Shown here in pieces: positions 52,558 through 61,171 of a stretch of DNA of 64,000 nucleotides. The position numbers and the translations under genes are program-made. Source of the DNA: Mesorhizobium sp. (GTDB taxonomy: Bacteria; Pseudomonadota; Alphaproteobacteria; Rhizobiales; Rhizobiaceae); NCBI RefSeq assembly GCF_024710845.1, contig NZ_JANJTZ010000030.1, positions 1 through 64,000 of the forward strand, written 5' to 3'. Below the pieces are notes generated by a model. The model was not told the origin of the DNA, ran no database searches, and worked only from the letters and a program-made list of their open reading frames with translations. Every line of letters starts with the position of its first letter. The first letter of the stretch is position 1.

Positions 52558-53910
52558 ATGGTCAATTCGCCGAAGATCCGGCATTCCAAGCCGCGCCGCG
52601 ATCCGGTGACGATCGATCTGGATGCGGAGCCGGTGAAGGCCGAAGCCTCCGCCGAGGCCGCATCCGCTGCAAAGGCCTCGTCGACACCTGCGGACACCGG
52701 CGCGCCGGAGAAGGTGGCGGGCAAACCGCCGCTCGACGAGATTGCCCCGAAGGCCTCGAGCGATGCCGGAACCAAGTCGACCTTCGGCCGCGAACAGCCC
52801 GCCGCCTCGACGCAGCCGCCGGCTGCGGACAAGACGCCGCCTAAGAGCCCGCCGCCTTCACCGCCGCGCACCGAATCCAGGCGCGGTGGAGTTTCGGCCA
52901 TTGCCGCCGGCCTCATCGGCGGCGTGGTCGCGCTTGCCGGCGCGGGCGCCCTCCAATATGGCGGCCTGCTGCCCCAGCTCGGCGGCAATTCGGCCGCCAC
53001 CGCCGAAATCGACGGGCTGCGCGCCGAGATCGCGACGCTTCGCGACCAGGTCGCCGCCGCCCCGGCGCCGGAGAATTTCGCGCCGCGCCTCGACGAGCTT
53101 GCCGCCGGGCTGAACGAGACCCGCACGCAGCTCCAGGCCCTGCAGGCCGGCGGCTCGACGTCGCCGGAGGCCGCAGCCGCGCTCGACGAGCGTTTCAAAA
53201 CCCTGGAAGCTGCCGTCGCGTCGGCGCAGCAAGGCGGTCAGGCCGTCGATCTCGCCCCGTTGAACCAGCGCCTCGATGCACTCGACGCCGCGATTGCCGA
53301 GGCGAAACAGGCGGCGGCCGGCGCAACGGCACCGCTGGAAGAGCGTATTGCGTCGCTGGAAGCGAAGGTCCAGGACCTCGGCGGCAAGGTCGCCGAACAG
53401 GCCGAGCAGCCGAGCGCGGCGCTGGCCATCGCGGCATCGGCGCTGAAAGCGACCATCGACCGCGGCGATCCGTTCATGACCGAACTCGAAACCTACGCCT
53501 CGATCGCACCGCAGTCGGCCGAGATCGAGGCGCTGCGAGGTCTGGCTGCGGCCGGGGTTCCTTCGCGCACGGCGATCGACGATGCCTTCCCTGCCGCCGC
53601 CAATGCCATGATCGCGACGGCGAAAGCCGAGGATCCCAACGCGGGCTTCCTCGACCGGTTGATGTCGAGCGCGCAATCGCTGGTTCAGGTGCGCCCCGTG
53701 GGCACGGTCGAAGGCGAGGATGCGCCTGCCATCGTGGCGCGCATGGAAGTCGCACTGAAGAAGGGCGACTATTCCGGCGCCGTTGCCGAATACGACAAGC
53801 TTGCGGAGCCGGCCAAGGCGGCGGGCGCCGATTTCATCGCCAAGGTCAAGGCGCGTCAGGCGGCCGACGGGCTGATCGGGACGATCCTGTCCGCCGCGCT
53901 CAAGGCCTGA
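52558..53910 (+). CDS. Mitofilin/Mic60-like inner-membrane protein
   Basis: A 450-residue protein with a cytoplasmic proline/alanine-rich N-terminus, one membrane helix at about residues 118-142 (AIAAGLIGGVVALAGAGALQ), a long periplasmic coiled-coil region (about 150-300), and a C-terminal mitofilin-type domain (MEVALKKGDYSGAVAEYDKL and AKAAGADFIAKVKARQAAD). Alphaproteobacterial Mic60 homologues shape intracytoplasmic membranes and are typically encoded beside hemC, hemD and hemY, as here. The ATG at 52558 has GGGGAG six bases upstream. Membrane-shaping here is inferred. Confidence 0.88.
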   Translation: MVNSPKIRHSKPRRDPVTIDLDAEPVKAEASAEAASAAKASSTPADTGAPEKVAGKPPLDEIAPKASSDAGTKSTFGREQPAASTQPPAADKTPPKSPPPSPPRTESRRGGVSAIAAGLIGGVVALAGAGALQYGGLLPQLGGNSAATAEIDGLRAEIATLRDQVAAAPAPENFAPRLDELAAGLNETRTQLQALQAGGSTSPEAAAALDERFKTLEAAVASAQQGGQAVDLAPLNQRLDALDAAIAEAKQAAAGATAPLEERIASLEAKVQDLGGKVAEQAEQPSAALAIAASALKATIDRGDPFMTELETYASIAPQSAEIEALRGLAAAGVPSRTAIDDAFPAAANAMIATAKAEDPNAGFLDRLMSSAQSLVQVRPVGTVEGEDAPAIVARMEVALKKGDYSGAVAEYDKLAEPAKAAGADFIAKVKARQAADGLIGTILSAALKA

Positions 53911-53938
53911 GCCAGAGTCCGTTTCCGAGGGTCGATCG

Positions 53939-55627
53939 ATGTTCCGTATCCTGTCCTTCCTGATCCTCGTCTTCGCGCTCGGCCTCGGCTTCGCCTGGCT
54001 CGCGGAACGACCCGGCACCATGCTGGTGACCTTCAACGGCTATCAGTACGAGGTCACCCTGATGGTCGCGGCGGCAATCGCGACCACCGCGATCGCGGCC
54101 GTGATGATCCTGTGGTGGCTGGTCAAGAGCATCTGGAACAGCCCCTACACGATCTCCCGCTATTTCCGTGTCCGCCGCCGCGACCGCGGCTATCAGGCGC
54201 TGTCGACCGGTCTGATCGCCGCCGGCGCAGGCGACGCCGACGCGGCTCGCCGCAAGCACCGCGAGTCCGCCAAGTTGCTGAGCGCAGACAGCGAGCCGCT
54301 GCTGCACCTTCTCGAAGCGCAGGCCTCGCTCCTCGACGGAGACCACGCCAGCGCGCGCAAGAAATTCGAGGCGATGCTCGACGATCCCGAGATGCGGCTG
54401 ATCGGCCTGCGTGGCCTCTATCTGGAGGCCGAGCGGCTGGGAGATCGCGGTGTCGCACGTCACTACGCCGAACAGGCCAGCGCGGCTGCGCCGCAACTGG
54501 CCTGGGCGGCGACCGCGACGCTCGAATCGCGCATGCGCGACGGCGACTGGGACGGCGCGCTTCGCCTGCTCGACGCCAGGAAGCCGACGACATCGTCCGA
54601 GCGGGAAATGGCCACGAAGAACCGCGCGGTTCTGCTCGCTGCCAAGGCGATCAACCTGTCGCATGTCGATCCGCTGGCGGCGAAGAATGCCGCCGTCGAG
54701 GCGAACAGGCTCGACCCGGGCCTCGTGCCGGCCGCTGTCATCGCCGCCAAGTCGCTGTTCAGGCAGGACGATGTCCGCAAGGGCGCGAAGATCCTCGAGG
54801 CAGCCTGGAAACTGCAGCCGCATCCCGAGATTGCGGACGTCTACATCCACGCGCGCCACGGCGATTCGGCGCTCGACCGGCTCAAGCGCGCCCGCAAGCT
54901 GGCCGAATTGCGCACCAACAATGCGGATTCCTCGCTCGCGGTCGCCAGGGCGGCCCTGGAGGCCGGCGAATTCAAGGCCGCCCGTGAAGCCGCGGAGACG
55001 GCGATGCGGCTCGCGCCGCGCGAATCCGTGTTCCTGCTGCTTGCAGACATCGAGGAGGCAGACGGCGGCGAGCAGGGCAAGGTGCGCCAATACCTTGCCC
55101 GCGCCCTGAAGGCTCAGCCCGACCCGGCATGGACCGCCGACGGCGTGGTCTCGGAGAAGTGGGCGCCATTCTCCCCCGTGACCGGCCGTATCGGTGCCTT
55201 CGAGTGGCGCGTTCCCGTGGAGCGGGTCGGCCACGTGATCGAGCAGGCGCCGCAGATCATCGATGGGCCGGCCCCCGAACCCGAGCGGATCGCGCCTCCG
55301 GCGGTCGTCCAACGGTCTGAGCCGGCTCCGGCCCGCGCGGACGCGGTTGAAGCGGAGATCGTTCCGGTGCCGGCCAATGATCGCTACCCGCCGGTTCCGT
55401 CTCCCGAGCCTGCTCCCGTGGCGCCCCCCGCGCACGGAGTGTCGGACGCCGCCAAAGCCGCGGTGATCGCCGAGCCCCAACCGGCGAAGGCCGCGCCGCC
55501 TTCCCCGGCTCCGGCCGCGCTGGTCGCGGTCGCCGACGAAGCGCCGGTGCCGCCGATTCCCGACGATCCGGGGGTGGACCCCGACTCCGCCGGAGAGAAG
55601 GAAGCCCGCCGCTTCCGCCTTTTCTGA
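53939..55627 (+). CDS. hemY: HemY family protein (heme biosynthesis-associated)
   Basis: A 562-residue membrane protein: two N-terminal helices (about 1-25 and 40-65), the HemY-N region up to about 130 (with WWLVKSIWNSPYTISRYF), TPR-like repeats from about 130 to 400, and a proline/alanine-rich tail from about 435 to the end. It is not the protoporphyrinogen oxidase also called HemY. Its exact role is unproven, but it is normally encoded with hemC and hemD. In this operon it follows the Mic60-like gene by 28 bases. Confidence 0.92.
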   Translation: MFRILSFLILVFALGLGFAWLAERPGTMLVTFNGYQYEVTLMVAAAIATTAIAAVMILWWLVKSIWNSPYTISRYFRVRRRDRGYQALSTGLIAAGAGDADAARRKHRESAKLLSADSEPLLHLLEAQASLLDGDHASARKKFEAMLDDPEMRLIGLRGLYLEAERLGDRGVARHYAEQASAAAPQLAWAATATLESRMRDGDWDGALRLLDARKPTTSSEREMATKNRAVLLAAKAINLSHVDPLAAKNAAVEANRLDPGLVPAAVIAAKSLFRQDDVRKGAKILEAAWKLQPHPEIADVYIHARHGDSALDRLKRARKLAELRTNNADSSLAVARAALEAGEFKAAREAAETAMRLAPRESVFLLLADIEEADGGEQGKVRQYLARALKAQPDPAWTADGVVSEKWAPFSPVTGRIGAFEWRVPVERVGHVIEQAPQIIDGPAPEPERIAPPAVVQRSEPAPARADAVEAEIVPVPANDRYPPVPSPEPAPVAPPAHGVSDAAKAAVIAEPQPAKAAPPSPAPAALVAVADEAPVPPIPDDPGVDPDSAGEKEARRFRLF

Positions 55628-55710
55628 CGGTTGCTGATTGTCGAGAACGCGTTAGATTTTCCGAAACGCCGATTCGGGCGTCGTAACTCCCTGTTGGTCA
55701 AACTCAGCCC

Positions 55711-56205
55711 ATGTTCGAGCGGTTTCTTGCGTTCATAAGAGAACTTGCTGGCGAGGACGACGTCGGCCCCGCATTGGGGGCGGATCACCCGGCCGTGGCC
55801 GCCGCTGCGCTTCTGTTCTTCGTGATGGACGCCGACGGCGAGCGCGCTGAATCCGAGCGGAAGATCCTCGAGGAGGAGATCGCCGCGAGCTACGACGTCC
55901 ACGGCGAGATGCTGGCGCAGGTGATCGCCGCCGGCGAAAAGGCCGAGCAGGAATCCGTCGACCTCTACGCCTTCACCAGCGTCCTCGGCGAGCATCTCGA
56001 CCGGGAGGGCCGCATCGAGTTCATCGGCATGATGTGGGAGATCGTCTACGCCGACGGCGTGCGCACCGAAGTCGAGGACAACATCGTCTGGCGCGTCGCG
56101 GAATTGCTCCACGTCGAAAGGGCCGACAGGATCAGACTGCGGCGTGAGGTCGAACAGCGCCGTCCCGATTCCGTCGGAAAGGGAAATGAAGTCGAGACAG
56201 ACTGA
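55711..56205 (+). CDS. TerB family protein
   Basis: A 164-residue protein with one TerB-like helical domain. The blocks AAAALLFFVMDADGERAESERKIL, EQESVDLYAFTSVLGEHLD and FIGMMWEIVYADGVRTEVED match the family, including the acidic residues that can bind a metal. Members are linked to tellurite resistance and to stress at membranes. The stop at 56205 overlaps the start of the amidotransferase gene by 20 bases. Confidence 0.9.
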   Translation: MFERFLAFIRELAGEDDVGPALGADHPAVAAAALLFFVMDADGERAESERKILEEEIAASYDVHGEMLAQVIAAGEKAEQESVDLYAFTSVLGEHLDREGRIEFIGMMWEIVYADGVRTEVEDNIVWRVAELLHVERADRIRLRREVEQRRPDSVGKGNEVETD

Positions 56206-56938
56206 ACCGGCCGGACGGCCCAGAATCCTGACGGTCCTTCACCAGGAGGCGTCGAGCCCCGGCCGCGTCGGCCAGATCCTCGTCGCCAGCGGCTTCGATC
56301 TCGACATCCGCAGGCCGCCGCTGGGCGATCCTCTGCCCGAGACACTGGACGGCCATGCCGGCGCGGTGATCTTCGGCGGCCCGATGAGCGCCAACGATCC
56401 CGATGAATTCGTCAAGCGCGAGACGGACTGGTTGGCGGTTCCGCTCGCCGAAAACAAGCCGTTTCTCGGCATCTGCCTCGGCGCCCAGATGCTGGTGAAC
56501 CATCTGGGCGGAAAGGTCGGAGGCCGCGACGACGGCAGGGTCGAGATCGGCTGGTATCCGCTGCGCCCGACCGAGGCGGGCAGGCAGGTCTTCGACTGGC
56601 CGGAGATGGTCTACCACTTTCACCGCGAAGGCTTCTCGCTGCCGTCCGGCGCCACGCTGCTCGCCGCCGGTGAGCACTACGAGAACCAGGCGATCCGCTA
56701 TGGCGACAATGCCTGGGGCATTCAGTTCCACGCCGAACTGACCCGGGCGATGATGCATCGCTGGGTAGTGCGGGGCGCCCACCGTTTCGATCTTCCTGGC
56801 GCCCAGCTCGGACGCGACCATCTCGAAGGCCGTATGCTCTGGGACATCCGCCTGCGCGCCTGGCTGGGCGAATTCCTCGAACGCGTCTTCGGCGCGGCGA
56901 CCCCGGAGCAGGCGATCACCCGGGCAAGGAAAGCCTAG
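56186..56938 (+). CDS. Class I glutamine amidotransferase
   Basis: Amidotransferase-domain protein of 250 residues. The nucleophile is the Cys in PFLGICLGAQML (near 95), and the catalytic His and Glu are in IQFHAELT (near 180). No synthetase partner is fused, so it resembles the free-standing GMP-synthase-like or gamma-glutamyl hydrolase-type proteins. The ATG at 56186, with GGAAAGG just upstream, falls inside the terB stop region, so the two genes are coupled. Confidence 0.9.
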   Translation: MKSRQTEPAGRPRILTVLHQEASSPGRVGQILVASGFDLDIRRPPLGDPLPETLDGHAGAVIFGGPMSANDPDEFVKRETDWLAVPLAENKPFLGICLGAQMLVNHLGGKVGGRDDGRVEIGWYPLRPTEAGRQVFDWPEMVYHFHREGFSLPSGATLLAAGEHYENQAIRYGDNAWGIQFHAELTRAMMHRWVVRGAHRFDLPGAQLGRDHLEGRMLWDIRLRAWLGEFLERVFGAATPEQAITRARKA

Positions 56939-58206
56939 ACCCGCCCGTCCAGCCGCCTGACCTTGCGCAGCGCCGGGAACAGGAAAGCCCACAGACCCGC
57001 CACCGCGATCGCGCCGACGCCGCCGAACACCACGGCCGGCACGGTCCCGATCAACGCCGCCATCGTGCCGGCGCGGAACTCGCCCAGTTCGTTGGATGCC
57101 CCGACGAAGACCATGTTCACCGCGTTGACCCGCCCGCGCACCCGGTCCGGCGTCCACAGCTGGATCAGCGTCTCGCGCACATAGACCGAAATCATGTCGG
57201 TCGCGCCGAGCATGGCAAGAGCTGCGATCGACAGCCACGGGATGGTCGATACGCCGAAGACGATGGTGAAGACGCCGAACATCGCCACGAAGAACAGCAT
57301 GACGAGGCCGGCATGGTCGCGGATCGGATGGCTGGTGAGCCAGACCGCGACCATGATCGCGCCGATGCCGGGCGCGGCGCGCAGCAGGCCGAGCCCCCAG
57401 GGTCCGAGTTCGAGGATGTCGCGCGCATAGACCGGGAGCAGGGCGACCGCGCCCGACAAAAGCACGGCGAAGAGGTCGAGCGAGATCGCGCCGAGCACGA
57501 TCTTCTCCGACCAGATGTAGCGGAAGCCGGCGAAGATGGTCGAGAGAGAGGTCTTCTCCGTCTCCGAATGCTGCGCCGGCTTGGGGATCGACAGGATGAG
57601 CGCGCCGGCGGCGAGCATGAAGACCGTCGCGACCGTGTAGGCCGCCTGGGCCGACAGGCCGTAGAGCAGGCCGCCGGCCACAGGCCCAACGATCGTAGCC
57701 GTCTGCCAGGCCGACGAGTTCCACGCCACGGCATTGGCGAAGTGCTCCGCCGGGACGAGATTGGCGACAAGCGAAGCCGACGCCGGCGCGAAGAAGGCGC
57801 GGGCGATGCCGAACACGAACAGGATCGCGAACACTTCGCCGACGCCCGTGAGGCCGCGCACGGTCAGCAGCAGGATCGCCAGCGCGCACAGCGCCTCCAG
57901 GAATGCCGCCAGCGCCATGATCAGCCTGCGCCCGAACCGGTCGGCCACCGAGCCGGTGACGAGCACGAGCAGCAGCGACGGTGCGAACTGGATGATGCCG
58001 ACGAGCCCGAGATCGAACGGATCGCGCGTCAGGTCGTAGACCTGCCAGCCGACGGCGACGGAAACCACCTGCGTCGCGAACGTGATCAGAAACCGCGCCG
58101 TCCAATAGCGCGCGAACGCCGAATGGCGGAAGGCGGCGAAGCGGTGAACGGATGCGGAGGGATCAGGCGGCATTGGGCGGGAGGAGGAATGTCGGCATGG
58201 CGCCAT
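56935..58206 (-). CDS. Major facilitator superfamily transporter
   Basis: A 423-residue protein with about twelve membrane helices and the MFS pattern: ARYWTARFLITFATQVVSVAVGWQVYDLT at the N-terminus (in part), the loop motif GSVADRFGRRLIMAL (near 88), and an acidic DMISVYVRETLIQLWTPDRVRGRVNAV block (in part). Substrate cannot be named; it resembles the drug-efflux group. The start is at 58206, or at the ATG at 58173; neither has a strong ribosome site. Its stop overlaps the amidotransferase stop by two bases on the opposite strand. Confidence 0.88.
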   Translation of the reverse strand: MAPCRHSSSRPMPPDPSASVHRFAAFRHSAFARYWTARFLITFATQVVSVAVGWQVYDLTRDPFDLGLVGIIQFAPSLLLVLVTGSVADRFGRRLIMALAAFLEALCALAILLLTVRGLTGVGEVFAILFVFGIARAFFAPASASLVANLVPAEHFANAVAWNSSAWQTATIVGPVAGGLLYGLSAQAAYTVATVFMLAAGALILSIPKPAQHSETEKTSLSTIFAGFRYIWSEKIVLGAISLDLFAVLLSGAVALLPVYARDILELGPWGLGLLRAAPGIGAIMVAVWLTSHPIRDHAGLVMLFFVAMFGVFTIVFGVSTIPWLSIAALAMLGATDMISVYVRETLIQLWTPDRVRGRVNAVNMVFVGASNELGEFRAGTMAALIGTVPAVVFGGVGAIAVAGLWAFLFPALRKVRRLDGRV

Positions 58207-58339
58207 CCACTAGACCAGTTCCGCGAGATGCGCGCGCAAAAAATCCGGATCGGACCATTCTTTCCGCGGGCCCTTGCCGTTGGCCAACAAGCCGCCATGA
58301 TAGCGCGGCAACCATCGAGCCGCATTGCGGAGACACGAA

Positions 58340-58519
58340 ATGCCGCGTCTGATTCTGCTGGTCGTCTGCGCCGTTGCCGGCGTGATTGCGCTCTACAAGC
58401 TCTACCTGTTCCTACGCACGCGCCAATGGGACTGGACGGGCGTCGGCGTCGCCATCCTGTTCATCCTGCTCGCCATCTGGCTCCGCCAGGAAACCGGCAC
58501 GGGCGGACTGTTCGGCTAG
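58340..58519 (+). CDS. Small membrane protein (59 aa)
   Basis: A 59-residue protein with two hydrophobic helices (LILLVVCAVAGVIALYKLYLF and GVAILFILLAIWL) and a short polar middle (RTRQWDWTG). No family recognised. The ATG at 58340 follows GGAGACACGAA. Both helices and the even length suggest a real small membrane protein rather than a shadow. Confidence 0.6.
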   Translation: MPRLILLVVCAVAGVIALYKLYLFLRTRQWDWTGVGVAILFILLAIWLRQETGTGGLFG

Positions 58520-58550
58520 TACAGCATCTGGTCAGATGCCGCCCATAGCT

Positions 58551-58874
58551 TCAGCGTGAAGACGAACGGCCTGCGAAGAGCGCGGCCGCCAGGCCAAGCA
58601 CGATCAGTCCGACCGCGACGGAGGCTGCGGGATGGGTCTTCACGCTCTCGCCCGCGTGCCGCGCCTGGCGGCGCACCTGTGCCATTGTCGGGGCAAGGGT
58701 GTCGCGGATGTCCTCGACCAAGTCGGCAGCGCTTTCCCGCGCATCGGTATAGGACTGCGCGCCGCGCTTCCCCGCCTGGCGCCGCAACGACTTAAGTTCT
58801 TCCTGCAGGGAGTGGATCTGGTCCGCAAGGCGGCTTTCGACATCCTTGCGGGCATTCAGGAAGTTTAGGGACAT
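58551..58874 (-). CDS. DUF883/YqjD-like membrane-anchored protein
   Basis: A 107-residue protein with a helical, charged N-terminal half (LADQIHSLQEELKSLRRQAGK) predicted as coiled coil, then a C-terminal membrane helix (AASVAVGLIVLGLAAALFAGRSS). This order matches the ElaB/YqjD/DUF883 proteins, which anchor ribosomes to the inner membrane in E. coli. The match is by eye, so function is inferred. Confidence 0.75.
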   Translation of the reverse strand: MSLNFLNARKDVESRLADQIHSLQEELKSLRRQAGKRGAQSYTDARESAADLVEDIRDTLAPTMAQVRRQARHAGESVKTHPAASVAVGLIVLGLAAALFAGRSSSR

Positions 58875-58938
58875 GGCAGCACCTCGCTCGTCGTGACGGT
58901 CGTCGCTGCAGAAACGGCAAGGTCGCGATATCGTTCCG

Positions 58939-59292
58939 TCAAAGTCCGAGAATCAGTGCGACGAGCGCGAGGATCGCAGGCACTGCCTGGACATAGAGAA
59001 TCTTGATCCCGACCGTCGCCGCCCCGAACAGTCCCGCGACGATCACGCAGCCGAGGAAGAACACCTTCACCGCGAAGCCGGCATCGCCCAGCCACAGGCC
59101 CCAGACGAGGCCGGCGACGAGGAAGCCGTTGTAAAGCCCCTGGTTCATGGCCAGCGCCTTCGACGCCGCCGAGAACTCCGGAGTTGTCCCGAACGCCTTG
59201 CGGCCGGAGGGCGTGTCCCAGGCGACCATCTCCAGATACATGAAGTAGAGGTGCAGCAGCGCGACCAGGGCGATGAGGACAGTGGCGATCAT
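58939..59292 (-). CDS. DUF1304 family membrane protein
   Basis: A 117-residue protein with four membrane helices. The DUF1304 pattern is visible as LHLYFMYLEMVAWDT, GRKAFGTTPEFSAASKALAMNQGLYNGFLVAGLVWG (in part), and CVIVAGLFGAATVGIKILYVQ (in part). Function is unknown. The ATG at 59292 starts the conserved sequence; a frame open further upstream is not supported. Confidence 0.92.
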   Translation of the reverse strand: MIATVLIALVALLHLYFMYLEMVAWDTPSGRKAFGTTPEFSAASKALAMNQGLYNGFLVAGLVWGLWLGDAGFAVKVFFLGCVIVAGLFGAATVGIKILYVQAVPAILALVALILGL

Positions 59293-59361
59293 GGCAGGTT
59301 CCCCCGTGATCTCCTCATTGAGCACGACGCGGGCATAACGCGCAACTTTCCGCTTGATCGC

Positions 59362-59481
59362 CTATTCGTAGCCGGTCGACAGGATGTGTTTCAGCGTCGA
59401 CAGCGTGTCGAAGCCGGGCAGGCACGGCGCAGGCAGGCGATTGCCGCGCGCGTCGAACCACAGCGACGACGGGCCGCCTCC
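59362..59481 (-). pseudogene. Fragment of a FAD-binding dehydrogenase gene
   Basis: About 37 codons on the minus strand read GGPSSLWFDARGNRLPAP then PGFDTLSTLKHILSTGYE and a stop. This is a piece of the interior of KSTD-type FAD-binding dehydrogenases (COG3573-like), where this phrase is normally followed by further residues. The gene is cut at both ends: on the right at about 59480 by the DUF3857 gene, on the left by a stop codon. The match is from memory; a search would settle it. Confidence 0.6.
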
Positions 59482-61170
59482 CTGGAGACCGAATTCGATC
59501 CCGAAGCCGAAACCGTCACATTGAACCGCCTCCATATCGTCCGTGGCGGCGAGATCATCGATCTGACGCAGAAGGTTAAGATCGATATCGCCCGCCGCGA
59601 GCGCGATGCGGAGAAAGGCGTCTTCGATGGCCGCCTGACCGCCTACATGAACCTTGAGGACGTCCGGGTGGGCGACATCATCGACTGGGCCACAACCATT
59701 GTCCGGCGGCCTGCGGTGGCGGTTGACGAGATATTCCAGGCGTTCAAGGTCGAATGGAACGTTCCCGTCTCGCGTTTCCGCATCAAAGTAATGGTACCTC
59801 AGGGCAGGCCACTTTTCCACCAAAGCCGCGAGACCGACCTGGAACCCGAGATCCGGTCGGCAGGCGGCTCGACTGCCTATGTGTGGGAACTCATTGACCC
59901 GGAACCGATCGCCGACCAGCCGAATGCACCGCCCGACTACCCGGTGCAGGGCATCGTCGAGATCTCCTCGACCAGTGACTGGGCGGATATCGTGGCAGTG
60001 ACGAAGCCGCACTACGACCTGACGCAGGAACTGCCGGAACAGTTCAGGGAGAGGCTCGCCGCAATCGCCCGGCGCACTTCCGAACCCCAGGATCGCCTCA
60101 TCGAGGCGCTCCGGCTCGTCCAGGACGACTTGCGCTACATCAGCCTTGCCATGGGCACCGGGACCTACATTCCGCGCTCGCCGATGGAGGTCGTTCGAAG
60201 CGGGTTCGGCGATTGCAAGGACAAGTCCATGCTGCTCGCCATTGCACTGCGCACGCTCGGAATCGAAGCGGATGTGGCGCTGACCCACTCGCGGGAAGGT
60301 CTTGCGCTTCCCCAGCGCCTTCCCGGCATACCGGTTTTCGACCATGTCATCGTACGGGCGAAGATAGCGGACCGTATCTATTGGCTCGACCCGACGAACT
60401 ATCTCCAGGGCGGACGAGCCGATACGCTGGTCCCGCCGACCTTCGGCTACGCGCTGCCCCTGGCCGAAGGAACGGCGGCGCTGGAAGCGATCCCGAGGCC
60501 GCAGCCGATGGATCCAGCCACAGCCATTCACGAGACGTTCGATTTTCCTAAGGTAGATGGCGATCCGCTCAAACTCACCGTGCTGTCGACCTACAGGGCC
60601 GAATCGGCCGATTGGATGCGATACCGGTTGAAGAACGAATCTACGGCCAAGCTCTCGAATGACTACGTCGCGTATTACAATGGTCAGTATCCCGGCATAC
60701 ACAGCGTCGCGCCGCTGGAAGTCGCCGACGATCGCGAACTGAACATCGTCAGGGTGACCGAACGCTACGAGCTCGACACCGCCGACTTAACCGGCGATGG
60801 CCTGACCAAGGACTTCCCGCTGAAGGCGGACTTCGCGCTCGGGGATTTTCCGAATCCCAGCCGCGTCGGCCGCACCGCGCCGGTCTGGTTGGGCCGGCCG
60901 GTGTTCAAGCAGCACACGGCGTTGGTCCGGAATCTCAAGGCGAGATTCGCGCCGCCCGAGGACACGAAACCCACGTTCGCGGCCTTCGGCGCCCTGACTG
61001 CTCAGACGGACGCGACGGACACGAGCTTTCAAGTGGTCTGGACGTTCATGACCCATACCGACCGGATCCCGCCGGGCTACCTGAAAAGCTACTCCAAGAC
61101 TCTTGACGCGTTCTGGCGCGATACGAAGTGGAACTACGACTTCTCCTACGTCGCGAAGCCCGGCCAGTAA
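59482..61170 (+). pseudogene. 5'-truncated DUF3857/transglutaminase-like gene
   Basis: About 562 codons of a protein of the DUF3857 plus transglutaminase-like type. Family proteins are about 640 residues and start with a signal peptide and some 50 more residues of DUF3857. Here the similarity begins abruptly inside the domain at TEFDPEAETVTLNRL. Upstream, the frame runs on through the dehydrogenase remnant as non-homologous sequence, so no credible start or signal peptide is present. The transglutaminase triad is intact: the Cys in GDCKDKSML, His in FDHVIVRA and Asp in YWLDPT. A chimeric start such as the GTG at 59386 is possible but unlikely to give an exported protein. Confidence 0.65.
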
Positions 61171-61171
61171 C

